From: an uncultured Lentisphaeraceae bacterium
Lineage (GTDB): Bacteria > Verrucomicrobiota > Kiritimatiellia > RFP12 > DVOR01
Direction of reading: 5' to 3'
DNA: 6,522 bases
Assembly: GCA_946056345.1 (NCBI GenBank)
Contig: CAMGJH010000064.1
Location: 1 to 6,522, forward strand
Shown here: positions 5,765 through 6,522 of the stretch, one piece after another
Layout: each line of letters opens with the position of its first letter
Numbering within the stretch: the stretch's first letter is position 1
Made by a program: the position numbers and the translations under genes
The notes under the pieces: generated by a model
Databases searched by the model: none
What the model saw: the letters and a program-made list of their open reading frames with translations, nothing else
Told to the model about the DNA's origin: nothing

Positions 5765-6522
5765 ATGAAGCGCCTCCTTGCCCTCGTTGCCCTCTTCCTG
5801 CTGCTGTTCCCCCTCCGCGCCGAGGAGCCCATCAACCTCTGGCCCTTCTATCTGCGCGAGAACGCTGAAACGCATATCGCCTGGCCGCTCATCAAGTCCG
5901 CCCCCGACGAGCTGGCCCTCCACCCGGCCTACTGGCGCACCGCCACCACCCACCGCTTCGCCTACCTTCTCTCCCTCGACTTCGCTCAGCGCGAGTACGC
6001 CTTCTATCCCTTCTTCTACTCCGCGCCCGAGGGCTGGCTCTCGCCCTTGGGCGGCACCGGCGGCATCGACAACCGCAGTCGCTGGTGGTACGCCCTCACC
6101 GTCGGCACCCATCGCGCCTTCACCACCCTCCCCAATGGCGAAACGCGCCCCGAGCTCTTCCGCAACTGGTTCCTCCCCTTCTGGTTCTACACCGGCGCCG
6201 AGGACTATTTTGAGCTCTGGACCCCGCTCTCCTACCGCGAACGCTGGGATGACGACAAGTGGCCCGTCTCCAGAGTCTATATCGGCCCCTTTGGTCTTCC
6301 CTTGCCCTACTTCTATCAGCGCAGGGCCGCCGATCGCGAATGGCGCCTCTTTCCCCTGATTTACAGCTCGCACGAGGATTACATCACCCGCCCTGACGGC
6401 ACCCATCCCGAGCCCTTCGCACCGAAGCGCGACGCCTTCTTCCTCGCCGTCGGCCTCGTCTATCACAGTCGCCACGCGCGCTCGCTCCCCCTCGATCGCC
6501 CCCTCCCGACCGACATTCTCAA
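5765..6522 (+). CDS. Secreted aromatic-rich repeat protein of unknown function (3' end outside window)
   Basis: The reading frame stays open from ATG 5765 to the window end (252 codons plus two bases), so the C-terminus is missing. GAAAGGA at 5750-5756, eight bases before the ATG, copies the ribosome site of gspG. Residues 1-19 are a clear signal peptide: MKR, a Leu-rich core, then LRA with likely cleavage before EEP. The protein is therefore exported to the periplasm, outer membrane or outside. The remainder is rich in Trp, Tyr, Phe and Pro and holds about four copies of a motif with Pro followed by aromatics and, in three copies, Y-(S/T)-x-x-E, at 27-29, 82-89, 138-146 and 197-204. Alternating hydrophobic stretches suggest beta strands. 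I recognise no catalytic motif or named family. It follows the glycosyltransferase by 133 bases and may have its own promoter. It could be a surface protein or a type II secretion substrate, but only its position suggests that. Confidence 0.8.
   Translation, partial: MKRLLALVALFLLLFPLRAEEPINLWPFYLRENAETHIAWPLIKSAPDELALHPAYWRTATTHRFAYLLSLDFAQREYAFYPFFYSAPEGWLSPLGGTGGIDNRSRWWYALTVGTHRAFTTLPNGETRPELFRNWFLPFWFYTGAEDYFELWTPLSYRERWDDDKWPVSRVYIGPFGLPLPYFYQRRAADREWRLFPLIYSSHEDYITRPDGTHPEPFAPKRDAFFLAVGLVYHSRHARSLPLDRPLPTDIL

Noticed and set aside
5690..6475. A 261-codon - strand open frame opposite the secreted protein
   Set aside because: The + strand frame has a signal peptide, a good ribosome site and regular repeats. 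The antisense product is Gly/Glu/Val-rich and lacks any motif.

Overview
The window is GC-rich bacterial DNA, roughly 60-65% GC by eye. It carries six genes, all on the + strand and all packed closely. No rRNA, tRNA, CRISPR array, insertion sequence or integrase is visible. A secretion-type pseudopilin and an LpxC-family protein point to a Gram-negative (diderm) bacterium. The nucleoside kinase fused to TGS and threonyl-tRNA-synthetase-like domains, the C-ending codon bias and the aromatic-rich secreted protein would fit a PVC-type or similar environmental lineage. That placement is a guess; no marker gene here settles it.

Layout. Positions 1-63 are upstream sequence with a possible extended -10 promoter. 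A GspF/PilC-type inner-membrane platform protein (64-1386) and a GspG-type major pseudopilin (1405-1791) form a small secretion or pseudopilus module. Next come a TGS/SAD/P-loop nucleoside (uridine) kinase-like protein (1801-3492), a divergent LpxC-family protein (3517-4545) and a GT4-type glycosyltransferase (4558-5631). Gaps between these five genes are 18, 9, 24 and 12 bases. Each downstream gene has a Shine-Dalgarno sequence, and two of these overlap the preceding stop codon, so the five read as one transcription unit. A 133-base gap (5632-5764) holds a 9-bp inverted repeat and three tandem heptamers. It is followed by a secreted protein of unknown function that runs off the window end (5765 to beyond 6522).

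How the genes may work together. GspF and GspG belong to a type II secretion or type IV pilus-like apparatus, whose ATPase and outer-membrane parts must lie elsewhere. The LpxC-like protein and the glycosyltransferase suggest envelope glycan or glycolipid chemistry. The kinase may serve nucleotide supply or have an unrelated role. The joint logic is inferred from gene order only.

Most worth checking. (1) The LpxC-like protein has one extra residue between the His and Asp that normally bind zinc, encoded at a tandem ATG ATG, and it lacks the GLH(S/T)G motif. (2) The final secreted protein is built from about four aromatic repeats of 55-59 residues that I do not recognise. (3) Strand composition changes from G-rich to C-rich within co-oriented genes.
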